From the NCBI GenBank assembly GCA_018350325.1, contig JAEVLN010000005.1, forward strand, positions 1,188,142 to 1,252,141: DNA of 64,000 bases. Direction: 5' to 3'. A program made the translations under genes and the position numbers. This document shows, one piece after another, positions 47,726 through 58,400 of the stretch. The stretch is from Globodera rostochiensis. Lineage: Eukaryota; Nematoda; Chromadorea; Rhabditida; Heteroderidae. The stretch's first letter is position 1. Each line of letters opens with the position of its first letter. Below the pieces are notes generated by a model. The model did not search any database. It was not told the DNA's origin and saw only the letters and a program-made list of their open reading frames with translations.

Positions 47726-48573
47726 AGATTGTGATCCAGAACCCTGAACATTTATTTCTTTTGGGTAACAAGGGCGGGCGCAGCACCCGCCTTTTTTGGG
47801 TCTACTGAACATTTATTTATGTTTTATTCGGATTTTTGTTTTTTTGATTTCGGGAATTTGTTTAGCTTCTGGGATAAATGCACATTTCTTTTGAAAGGAT
47901 TCTTCGAAGCCTTTCGGTTCCGAACCGCCGAGAACCGAACCGAACCGAAGCCTTTCGGTTACTATCCGAATATGTAGCGGGTTGGGAAAAAGGTCGGTAG
48001 GGTTTCGCATTACCCGCTGCATTCCTGATGTCTGCCCCCATTTTTGACGTGAACCGCGAAAATTTTGGCATTTTTTGAAACTCTAATCGCTTCTCGAAAT
48101 AGTATGGCCCGCTACACTCTCATGCCCTGCTAAATCCACGTTCTCTAATATGGGGTTAATGGCATGTCCTGCTTCAATCTCACGCCAAGCAAAATCCACT
48201 TATATTGAAGTTAATGGCATGCCCTGCTTCACTCTCATGCTCTGCCACGTTTTCAGTTAATAGGGGTTAATGACATGCCATGCTACTCTCATGACAAATC
48301 CACGTTTTCAGATATTGGAGTGAATGGCATGCCTTGCTTTTCTCATGCCATGCAAAATCTTATATTTGGCATCAAATTCTTTAATAAAAGGCATAGGGCT
48401 TTAATTATTAGCTTTTGATTATTTCCTAATTTTTCTGACCCAATTACACGGCAACAATGTTTAGTTAAATGATTCGATTACCATGGCTCAATTATTTAGT
48501 CATTTTTTTAGCTAATTTTTTTCAAAAGTGAAAGAACAACGTATTCGAACAGTTAATATTTCTAAAAGCGAAA
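47726..48573. repeat. Intergenic with degenerate ~60-bp tandem repeats
   Basis: From about 48,108 to 48,360 four degenerate units share the words atggcatgccctgcttca, ctctcatgc and aaatccacgttttc. At 47,900-47,960 there is a short gcctttcggtt/aaccgaa inverted motif. No gene is seen. Confidence 0.65.
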
Positions 48574-50088
48574 ATGTATTTAAAATGGCTTCTGTTTGGT
48601 GCCATTATGGTTAATTTGGTGAAAACTGAAGACGAGGAAGACGAACACGTTTATTTGTGGAAAATCACTCATCCCAAGTTAACGAAGCCAAGCTATTTAT
48701 TCGGCAAGCAATACACTCAATTTGATTTTATTTATTGAAAAAAATCTTTCTTAAATACATTTTATTTCGAATGTTCAGGCATACTTTATTTACCATGGAA
48801 AATATTGTTCAGACATTGTAAGCATTTAAAAAAATTTAATTAAAAAATAGTTTTAATAATATAAAAGTTCCGTCAAACGTGGAAAATATCATCAAAAATG
48901 TCGATGTTGTTGTTATGGATGTAAATTCCGAGTCTGACGAAAAATCAAAAATGGCCTTATTAAACAAAGAGTTACCCCAACATATTATAGAACGAATGGA
49001 AAAAGGTGACCGACAATATTTAAATTAAATGTTTAAAAATAAATAAATATTTAAGTCTTTCGAATTGAGCCCACCGATTTGCGGGAAGTCGGGTTGGGTG
49101 AATTAAAAAATCAACAGCAATTGAATTCGTTCAATAAAAACGAAATAGTTTCGGCTAAATTGGAAGATAAAATTGAGGGGATAGGGAAAAGCTATCGTAA
49201 AGAAATGCGTTTTCTAGAAGATTGTCATTCGGAAGTGCTTTTACCAAATGATGTTTATGAAAAATCGGTATTAAGTCAATTTTTAAATATAATATTTTCT
49301 AATTTTAAGAAAATCGCTCTCTTTGAACAAATGCTCGACGTATTAGAATCGGAGAAGAAAACTGGGACAAATACACTCAAAACCCTTGTAGAAAGCTATA
49401 AAAATGGCAAAATTACTGAACAAAGTTTTGAAAATCATATTTTTGGACTAACAATGCCTCCTGAAAAGGAAAATGAATTGAAAATTGTGCGTCCGTTTTT
49501 TATATACAGATAATTGAAATACAGATAATTGAATAAAATTAAAATTTTGAAAATTTCCATAGGCCAAAGAACTATTATGGGCTGTAAATGGCGCTAACAA
49601 CAAAAAATGGATCCTAAAAATGAATGAATGGATGAAGGAACAAAAACCTAAAAAATGGATTCAAAGAATGAATGAATGGATGATGGAACTGAACACTGAA
49701 AACACTGAGGAAAAATCATTCTTTTTCGCCGTTGGCCTCGGTAAACAAATATTAAAATATTAATTTTGTTTATTTTTAAATTAAGGGACTTTAATCACTG
49801 AACATGACAGTCTGATAGAGCTTCTGACAAACGAAGGATACAAAGTTGAAAAGGTTAGCAATTGAATTTTAAAAATGGAAAACTAATTTAATATAGGTAT
49901 TCAAATTAATGTAAAAGGAGCATTTCCAACAATTAAAGAAAATTGTTTTAAAATTATTATGAGTCTCCTCCCATCAGATGAACGGCACTATTTCATCGGA
50001 TGCCACGAAAGAAGAAGCATTCGATGATGACGAGAAAGACAATCAGCAGCCAGAGGACCTGAATGGACCCTATTTTTTATTTATTTAG
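48574..50088 (+). CDS. TraB/TIKI-like protein lacking both catalytic-motif histidines, 364 aa
   Basis: Exons 48574-48703, 48779-48817, 48868-49005, 49056-49486, 49563-49740, 49786-49853, 49978-50088; all phases close. Signal-peptide-like N-terminus (MYLKWLLFGAIMVNLVKT). Family order: LWKITHPKLTKPSYLFG, then PSNVENIIKNVDVVVMDVN, then a helical middle, then SFFFAVGLG and LIELLTNEGYKVEK. In TIKI/TraB/GumN metal-dependent proteases the strand after YLFG is T-I-H and the later motif is G-x-G-H; here these read G44-I-L-Y47 and G304-L-G-T307, so both histidines are replaced. The product is probably an inactive relative that may bind instead of cut (TIKI proteins cleave Wnt). The first intron uses a GC donor (g/gcaagc). 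The C-terminal exon is acidic. The donor at 49,487 is inferred from frame. Confidence 0.75.
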
Positions 50089-51507
50089 CAATGGATTTTT
50101 TGATTTTAGCCTATTTCTGAACTCCGGGCAAGGCAATTTTATGTTTTTCACTGTTTCTATTTGAAAGATAAACAAGCAAAAATGTTTTCAAATTGGCTTA
50201 AATCCTAATCCTCGAAACCTCCCGATCTGAAGAACTGTTTTCTTCGTCGCTAATATTAAGCTGAAAGCTAAGCTCAAGTGAGCCGTAGTTCTATTAGTAG
50301 CCCCGGGGCTTATGAAATCCTCTGAGCCCCGGAATTTACAAAAAAAGGTACATCGAGCTAAAAACAGTTCATTTCTTTAAAAAAAGTACCAAATGGTGGG
50401 AGCCCTCCCCGCTTTTTGTCCTGCCAACGCACGTGGTTCATTTGCCCCATTATTCAACATTTCTGTTTCTTCTAAAGCGCAACTTTTTTTTGTTAATGAA
50501 TATAAAAATTAATTCACAAGTCATAAGTAAGTATGTTGTTTTTATTCTCACAACTTTGTTATCACAAATGTTCCCATAAATGATAAGGGATAATTTCACA
50601 TAACGATCTTTTGCGTATGTACAAACCAATGGTGGAAGTAATTATGGACTTCTTTTAACGGATCACGGTATGACCATTTTGGGGTCCGTCATTACGGTTT
50701 TTCGATCAGTAATTGGACTATTCAAATAAAAATCGATCCTTCTCGGCGGGACACATTACCAGAACATATGGACTAAAAACTTGAGCATTAAATATGCGCT
50801 ATTTTTGTCTGTGGTTTTGCTCATTCAAAATTGTTGGAAAAACTTGGCCAAAAAATGATTAAAGGCTTCTTATCCTTCGTGCAACTTTTCAGCTATTTAG
50901 TATTATCGTGCTTTTCACGAAAGTCCGCCTCTTTCAAATTAGCCGCCTGTTCAAGCTTGTCAAGTTGGAACCGGCGCAATTATACAGAAAATACCAATGG
51001 CTTTTGAAGCATTTCTGGCCAAGTTTCCCAACAGTTTTGAAAGAGCAAAACCACTTGACAAAAATTAGCATGTTTAATGCTCAAGTTTTAGTCCCTATAA
51101 ATCTTGGTTGTACTTTTGGATTTTTCGGATCATTGAAAACATTTTTACAAAAATTAGCCTATTTTTAAAACTTGACCGCCAAGTTGGCTGACGTTATGGA
51201 TGGAAAGAAAATACGGAATTTGTAAAAAATAAATTTGAAATTTAGCATCAGACTTGGTTTGTTCGAAAGTATTGTGCAAAATTTCAGAACATTCGATAGG
51301 ATTTGAACAAAGTTACAAAAATCCGACTGGTGATTTGTGCAAGTTTTTAGGGCCCAAAAATCAGGGTCCAACTTTACGGACAGATCTCCACAAATATTGC
51401 CGGAATAAACTGGCAGATCCGGTCCGACCAAAAAATATTGAGTTTCAAATCCTGCAACAGGATCCGCAAACTTTACTTTTTAAAAGGTCTAAAAAATGTG
51501 CTAAAAC
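50089..51507. other. Intergenic, no gene supported
   Basis: Repeat-like and AT-rich. Around 50,300 there is a self-complementary ggggct/agcccc motif. Open frames at 50,908-51,168 and 51,254-51,610 look composition-driven and lack start or splice evidence. Confidence 0.45.
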
Positions 51508-52170
51508 CAGGGATGCCAACAAAAATTTTTCAAAATCAGTACATTGGAATCAAATTATCAGATTTCGGGGTCAAAAATCAGTACATTTTAAAAAATGTCT
51601 CAAAATATAATAAATCATTAATTTTTCGCATGAAATGTGCGTTTTTAACCATATTTCACTCCTCCAACAATTTTTCTCAACAATTCGGGGTTGGAAATTG
51701 CAGCTTTTCACATGGATTTTTGAGTTGGTGGGTCCGACGGCGCCGACAGGTGCCGTCGGGAAAAGTTTTTTATTTTATAACGTTTTTTTGTTAAGAAATT
51801 GTGCAACATTTCGAAAACCTTGCCGATTTTCGTTTTTTCAAAAAAGCAATTTTTTTTGTGAAGCTTTAGTAGGGGGGGGGGGGGGGGGGTCGGCGGTGCC
51901 GATAGGCGCCGCCGAGAAAATTTTTGGATTTTTGACGCAATTTGTTGAGATTTGCAACCAAAATTTTAAAAAATGGTAATTTGAACTTTTTTAAGAATAG
52001 ACTGGTCCGGCGGTGCCGATAGGCGCCGCCGGGTAAATTTTTGGATTTTCGACTCAATTTGTTAACAAAATTGGTCCAAAAATGCGAATTAACCTGAAAA
52101 TCAGTACAAAATCAGTACGCCGAGCTGAAATCAGTACATTTCTGATAAATAAGTACAAATGGCATCCCTG
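51508..52170. mobile_element. hAT-type MITE, 663 bp, hosting three SINE-tail motifs
   Basis: Ends CAGGGATGCC and ggcatccctg with an exact 8-bp duplication gctaaaac. aaaatcagtaca words repeat on both arms. Inside are palindromic ggcggtgccgataggcgcc-type motifs at 51,731-51,760, 51,890-51,915 and 52,006-52,033, plus a G run at about 51,872-51,889. Confidence 0.87.
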
Positions 52171-52583
52171 GCTAAAACTGACCAAATCCAGTCAATTTAT
52201 GCGTAAAAACCTCTCAATTGTAAATATAATATTTTTCACATGTTTTGAAAAATTTAAAAAATAACAAAAAAATTTTCGGAAAATATCAATTTTTGGGGGT
52301 GGATTTTTGGTCCAAGAAATGTCTTTTTTAGGGGTGCATTTTTGGGAAAGAAAAAAAATTTGATTTTAGGGGTAGGTGACAGAACGTCAAAGATTTACAA
52401 AATTCGTTCAAATTTTAATTCGCTTTTTCTTTTCTTTTTGGCCGGCCGTCCATGAGCTAGGCTTGACTTCTGTGAATATGTTGTATTTATTACTGGAAAT
52501 TGCACTTTTATGTGAAAAACTTTGTCCCACATAATTTTTAAGGACAATATTCTTAAATATTGTTTTTGTTTGGGACGATTAGA

Positions 52584-55397
52584 ATGAACTGGAACAATTT
52601 TACCAACATGATGCCGGATGCAAATCGGATCAACCAACTCGCCAACATGGCGCAGACTGTCGGACAATTCGCCACCTCTGCCCAACGATTCATTGGGGTT
52701 AGATTTTTCATCCTAATTCTGAATTTAAATTCTAAGAAAATTAAAAAAATATATTGGGAGTTTTTTTTTTGGAATTCTCAAAATGCGCCAAATTTTAGAC
52801 GACAATAGCAGAAACAAACGAGACCGCCATCGGACGTGCCAAAACTGAGCTTCAATTCATTGAGCCCGTCATTGGCGGACCATCCAACCAAAATCTGTTC
52901 GACGGCTTCACGCGCGAGGTGTGACTTTGTTTCATACAATAACCCAGGGGCATAAACAATAGGGGGGGGGGGGGGGGGGGACTCGATTCTTAGGTGTACC
53001 CCCCCCCCCCCGGCTACGCCCCTGCAATAACCGTAAATTAGCCTCAAAGTTAAACGAAAAGAAATATGTTCCGGTAATTATTTAGGCAGATGGTGCCTCC
53101 CATTTAAAACAAATAAAAATTGTTTTCAAATTCGATAACGTGGTGTTCCTGGGGATTTTCGGGGGCGTAGAATCCAAATATGACCTTTGTTTCGACCTAT
53201 TCCGTACCCCGGACTCGAATTCGAACAATTTTTCGAAAATTCAAATTTTTTCAAAATTCACATTTATTGCTCAAAATCGATGGAAATGCACAAAATAAAC
53301 ATATAGCAATTAATGATCGAATTCATGTTTTTTGAACAATTTCGAGGCCAAAATTAATTTCGGAAATTTTTGAATTTTCAAAAATTGTTCGAATTCGGGC
53401 CCTGTATTCGAAATGGTCAAAATTGAGGTCAGATTCGGATTCTACAAACTCGAATACGCCTAGAAAATCTTTTATCAACTGAAAACTATTTTTTTTAAAT
53501 GGGAGCGCCATCTGCACTATTACAGAAATTTTTGAATTTATATGTGCGATTAAATTAATGGCGATGTTTTTTTTCAGTTCCTCAAATGTTTGATGTTTGC
53601 CGGCGGCGTTGGCAATGCGACGGCGGCGCGCGCGCTTTTGGAAGAGCGCCGCGCAGACCGAGACGGCTGCACGCCGCTGCTGTGCGCGGTGAAACGCAAT
53701 GGTTTTTTATTAGTAAATTATTAAACTCTGTGGCAGGGTTATAGCCAGAAAAAAATTCGGGGGGAGGGGGGGGGGGGAAATCGATTCTTAGGGGTGTATT
53801 TTTTGCTTTTTAAAATCGATTCTTAGGGGTGATTTTTTCCTTTCTTTTTATTGCATTTTGTTAAGCAATTCCCCCCCCCCCCCGGCTACGCCACTGGTTG
53901 TAATGCATTCTTTAGACTTGGATGGCGCGCTCCAACTGCTCGCGTACGGCGCAGACCCGCACCGCGCGGACGCCAACGGGGACACGCCGCTTCACCACGC
54001 GGTCATGGTGAGTGCATTGGGAGGGGAAAATATGAGGACAAATTGTTAAGGCCAGCTCTGTGCAAATCGTAAAGCTGCTGCTCTGTTTTGGTGCCAATTT
54101 GAATGTGCCGAATAATGCGGGACAGACCGCGAACAGCCTGAAAATCAAGTTGGTCCTTCAGAAAAACAAACTTTGTTTTTGTTAACTTCTCTAATACCAA
54201 AACATGGTTTGCTTATAATTCTACTAACGAGAGGTAGTTGTGCATTTTACGTGTGCAATTTTTTTATTTATTTTAATCCGTTTTTGGGGTCTGCGATGTC
54301 ACAAGTTAAATGAGAGATTATTTTAGTCTAGTGTACATAAAGATTTTGTTTTTACAAAAACGGTTACCTGGTTTGAATCCCTCTATTTTTTGCACATATA
54401 AACTGCACAAATTACGCGATTTATTCAACGGGCGGGCCTCCAACAGTCCGACGGTGTCGCGACATTTTCGGACAAACTTTTGAGAACGGCATTTGTGGAC
54501 GAGGCAGAATAATCTAAAAGTTCGTCTGCATATGCCGATCCGCAAATTTAAATCCGAAAATGTCGGTTAACTTGTCACAGACACTTTTAATCAACGTTTA
54601 AAGGAAGGAAGACTTGAATTGGGGAAAATTGACCGAATTACTTTAACGAATTTTATTTTATATGAAAATATGTTGTTTTTTGCAATTGAAAATTATCTTT
54701 ACAAATGTTGGCAGTTCATTCGACACCACCGGACTCTTTTGCTTAAAATAAGAATTTTCGACTATTAATGTCAGTGAATGGAATTGGTTTTTTGTTTTGA
54801 CGAAATTTGGACTTTTTAGGAACCGCCAACTCGCCGACGAAATTATAAGCCGCGCACGCATGTGGATGCAGCACGGTGTTTGCTCCGCAGGGGTTGTCAA
54901 TTCGGAATAAAGCCTTACAAATTAGATAAAATGTCCGGTTTTCCATATGCAAAACAAAAAACCGAAAAGTATCGGCTTGATTTTGTTAAGAATAAATACT
55001 CAAGGGCGAATTTTTTTAATATCAATTTTAGTCGCCTGGACAGAGTTTTGGCGAAAGTCCGGCGGTACCAGTAGGTGCCACCGGGTAAATTTTGAATTGT
55101 TTTTTTACAGAATAAAACTCCCTCCCCCCTCAAATAAGCATAGAAAATCCAACTTTTTATAAGCAAAATAAATCATTTTAGGACATTCAGGACAACTGCA
55201 GCAGCAAAGTCGACAGTAAGCGTGACGTGGCCATTGCACGTGTCGCGCGTGAGCAGCAGCATCTTGCACTGCTCTATCAGCAGCACCGGACGACGTCACT
55301 GTCAGCAGGCGGTGGTGGTGACGATCGCATGTCGAGCAATGCGTTACGACTGCTCTCCCTGGACGGAGGTGGCATTCGCGGGCTTGTGCTTATCCAA
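52584..55397 (+). CDS. Ankyrin-repeat patatin phospholipase (iPLA2-like), 5' part
   Basis: Exons 52584-52697, 52799-52918, 53578-53701, 53916-54007, 54051-54152, 55182-55397; phases close, and the frame runs off into the satellite intron. Residues from about 79 carry ankyrin repeats: DRDGCTPLLCAVKRN, LLAYGADPHRADANGDTPLHHAV and VQIVKLLLCFGANLNVPNNA. The last visible exon ends with the patatin oxyanion-hole motif LLSLDGGGIRG (residues 245-251) and LVLIQ. The catalytic GxSxG serine and DG aspartate should lie beyond the right edge. Calcium-independent PLA2 of this layout releases fatty acids from membrane phospholipids and remodels them. A further exon near 54,815-54,900 (VDAARCLLRRG, ankyrin-like) is possible but not included. 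MITEs of the poly-G family sit in two introns. Confidence 0.82.
52945..53024. mobile_element. 80-bp hAT-type MITE with G and C runs
   Basis: Ends caggggcataaac and ggctacgcccctg with an exact 8-bp duplication caataacc. A G run and a C run form a near-complete hairpin. It lies in the iPLA2-like gene's second intron. Confidence 0.85.
53734..53896. mobile_element. Poly-G family MITE in intron
   Basis: Left end cagggttatagcc and right end ggctacgccactg match the elements at 22.4 and 52.95 kb, with a G run inside the left end and a C run inside the right. No clear 8-bp duplication remains. It lies between the two ankyrin exons. Confidence 0.6.
54153..55181. other. Large intron of the iPLA2-like gene
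   Basis: Mostly AT-rich. A SINE-tail-like palindrome (ggcggtaccagtaggtgccacc) lies near 55,060-55,082. An ankyrin-like open stretch after tttttag at 54,820 might be a real exon, but the frame could not be closed on both sides. Confidence 0.4.
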
Positions 55398-55421
55398 GTG
55401 AGCGCAACTTCGTAAAATAAT

Positions 55422-58400
55422 AAGTTACTTTTTTGAACATTTTATTTTTTGAACAAATAGTGTGCTAAAAAGAGAGTTAGACGGCGAGAGTAATTTGGCG
55501 ATCAACGCACCCCATCTAATAATTTTTTAGTTACTTTTTTCAACATTTGATTTTTTGAACAAATAGTGTGCTAAAATGAGAGTGTTAGACGGCGAGAGTA
55601 ATTTGGCGATCAACGCACCCCATCTAACAATTTTTTAGTTACTTTTTTGAACATTTTTTTTTGAACAAATAGTGTGCTAAAATGAGAGTGTTAGACGGCG
55701 AGAGTAATTTGGCGATCAACGCACCCCATCTAACAATTTTTTAGTTACTTTTTTGAACATTTTATTTTTTGAACAAATAGTGTGCTAAAAAGAGAGAGTT
55801 AGACGGCGAGAGTAATTTGGCGATCAACGCACCCCATCTAACAATTTTTTAGTTACTTTTTTGAACATTTGATTTTTTGAAGAAATAGTGTGCTAAAAAG
55901 AGAGAGTTAGACGGCGAGAGTAATTTGGCGATCAACGCACCCCATCTAACAATTTTTTAGTTACTTTTTTGAACATTTTTTTTTTGAACAAATAGTGTGC
56001 TAAAAAGAGAGAGTTAGACGGCTAGAGTAATTTGGCGATCAACGCACCCCATCTAACAATTTTTTAGTTACTTTTTTGAACATTTTATTTTTTGAAGAAA
56101 TAGTGTGCTAAAAAGAGAGAGTTAGACGGCGAGAGTAATTTGGCGATCAACGCACCCCATCTAACAATTTTTTAGTTACTTTTTTGAACATTTTATTTTT
56201 TGAACAAATAGTGTGCTAAAAAGAGAGTGTTAGACGGCGAGAGTAATTTGGCGATCAACGCACCCCATCTAACAATTTTTTAGTTACTTTTTTGAACATT
56301 TTATTTTTTGAACAAATAGTGTGCTAAAAAGAGAGAGTTAGACGGCGAGAGTAATTTGGCGATCAACGCACCCCATCTAACAATTTTTTAGTTACTTTTT
56401 TGAACATATTATTTTTTGAACAAATAGTGTGCTAAAAAGAGAGAGTTAGACGGCGAGAGTAATTTGGCGATCAACGCACGCCATCTAACAATTTTTTAGT
56501 TACTTTTTTGAACATTTTATTTTTTGAAGAAATAGTGTGCTAAAAAGAGAGTGTTAGACGGCGAGAGTAATTTGGCGATCAACGCACCCCATCTAACAAT
56601 TTTTTAGTTACTTTTTTGAACATTTTATTTTTTGAAGAAATAGTGTGCTAAAAAGAGAGTGTTAGACGGCGAGAGTTTTTGGCGATCAACGCACCACATC
56701 TAACAATTTTTTAGTTACTTTTTTGAACATTTTATTTTTTGAAGAAATAGTGTGCTAAAAAGAGAGAGTTAGACGGCGAGAGTAATTTGGCGATCAACGC
56801 ACCCCATCTAACAATTTTTTAGTTACTTTTTTGAACATTTTATTTTTTGAACAAATAGTGTGCTAAAAAGAGAGAGTTAGACGGCGAGAGTAATTTGGCG
56901 ATCAACGCACCCCATCTAACAATTTTTTAGTTACTTTTTTGAACATTTTATTTTTTGAAGAAATAGTGTGCTAAAAAGAGAGTGTTAGACGGCGAGAGTA
57001 ATTTGGCGATCAACGCACCACATCTAACAATTTTTTAGTTACTTTTTTGAACATTTTTTTTTGAACAAATAGTGTGCTAAAATGAGAGTGTTAGACGGCG
57101 AGAGTAATTTGGCGATCAACGCACCCCATCTAACAATTTTTTAGTTACTTTTTTGAACATTTTATTTTTTAAAGAAATAGTGTGCTAAAAAGAGAGAGTT
57201 AGACGGCGAGAGTAATTTGGCGATCAACGCACCCCATCTAACAATTTTTTAGTTACTTTTTTGAACATTTTATTTTTTGAACAAATAGTGTGCTAAAAAG
57301 AGAGAGTTAGACGGCGAGAGTAATTTGGCGATCAACGCACCCCATCTAACAATTTTTTAGTTACTTTTTTGAACATTTGATTTTTTGAACAAATAGTGTG
57401 CTAAAAAGAGAGTGTTAGACGGCGAGAGTAATTTGGCGATCAACGCACCCCATCTAACAATTTTTTAGTTACTTTTTTGAACATTTTTTTTTGAACAAAT
57501 AGTGTGCTAAAATGAGAGTGTTAGACGGCGAGAGTAATTTGGCGATCAACGCACCCCATCTAATAATTTTTTAGTTACTTTTTTCAACATTTTATTTTTT
57601 GAACAAATAGTGTGCTAAAAAGAGAGAGTTAGACGGCGAGAGTAATTTGGCGATCAACGCACCCCATCTAACAATTTTTTAGTTACTTTTTTGAACATTT
57701 TATTTTTTGAACAAATAGTGTGCTAAAAAGAGAGAGTTAGACGGCGAGAGTAATTTGGCGATCAACGCACCCCATCTAACAATTTTTTAGTTACTTTTTT
57801 GAACATTTTATTTTTTAAAGAAATAGTGTGCTAAAAAGAGAGAGTTAGACGGCGAGAGTAATTTGGCGATCAACGCACCCCATCTAACATGAACAAATAG
57901 TGTGCTAAAAAGAGAGAGTTAGACGGCGAGAGTAATTTGGCGATCAACGCACCCCATCTAACAATTTTTTAGTTACTTTTTTGAACATTTGATTTTTTGA
58001 ACAAATAGTGTGCTAAAAAGAGAGTGTTAGACGGCGAGAGTAATTTGGCGATCAACGCACCCCATCTAACAATTTTTTAGTTACTTTTTTGAACATTTTA
58101 TTTTTTGAACAAATAGTGTGCTAAAAGAGAGAGTGTTAGACGGCGAGAGTAATTTGGCGATCAACGCACCCCATCTAACAATTTTTTAGTTACTTTTTTG
58201 AACATTTTATTTTTTGAACAAATAGTGTGCTAAAAAGAGAGAGTTAGACGGCGAGAGTAATTTGGCGATCAACGCACCCCATCTAACAATTTTTTAGTTA
58301 CTTTTTTGAACATTTTATTTTTTGAACAAATAGTGTGCTAAAAAGAGAGAGTTAGACGGCGAGAGTAATTTGGCGATCAACGCACCCCATCTAACAATTT

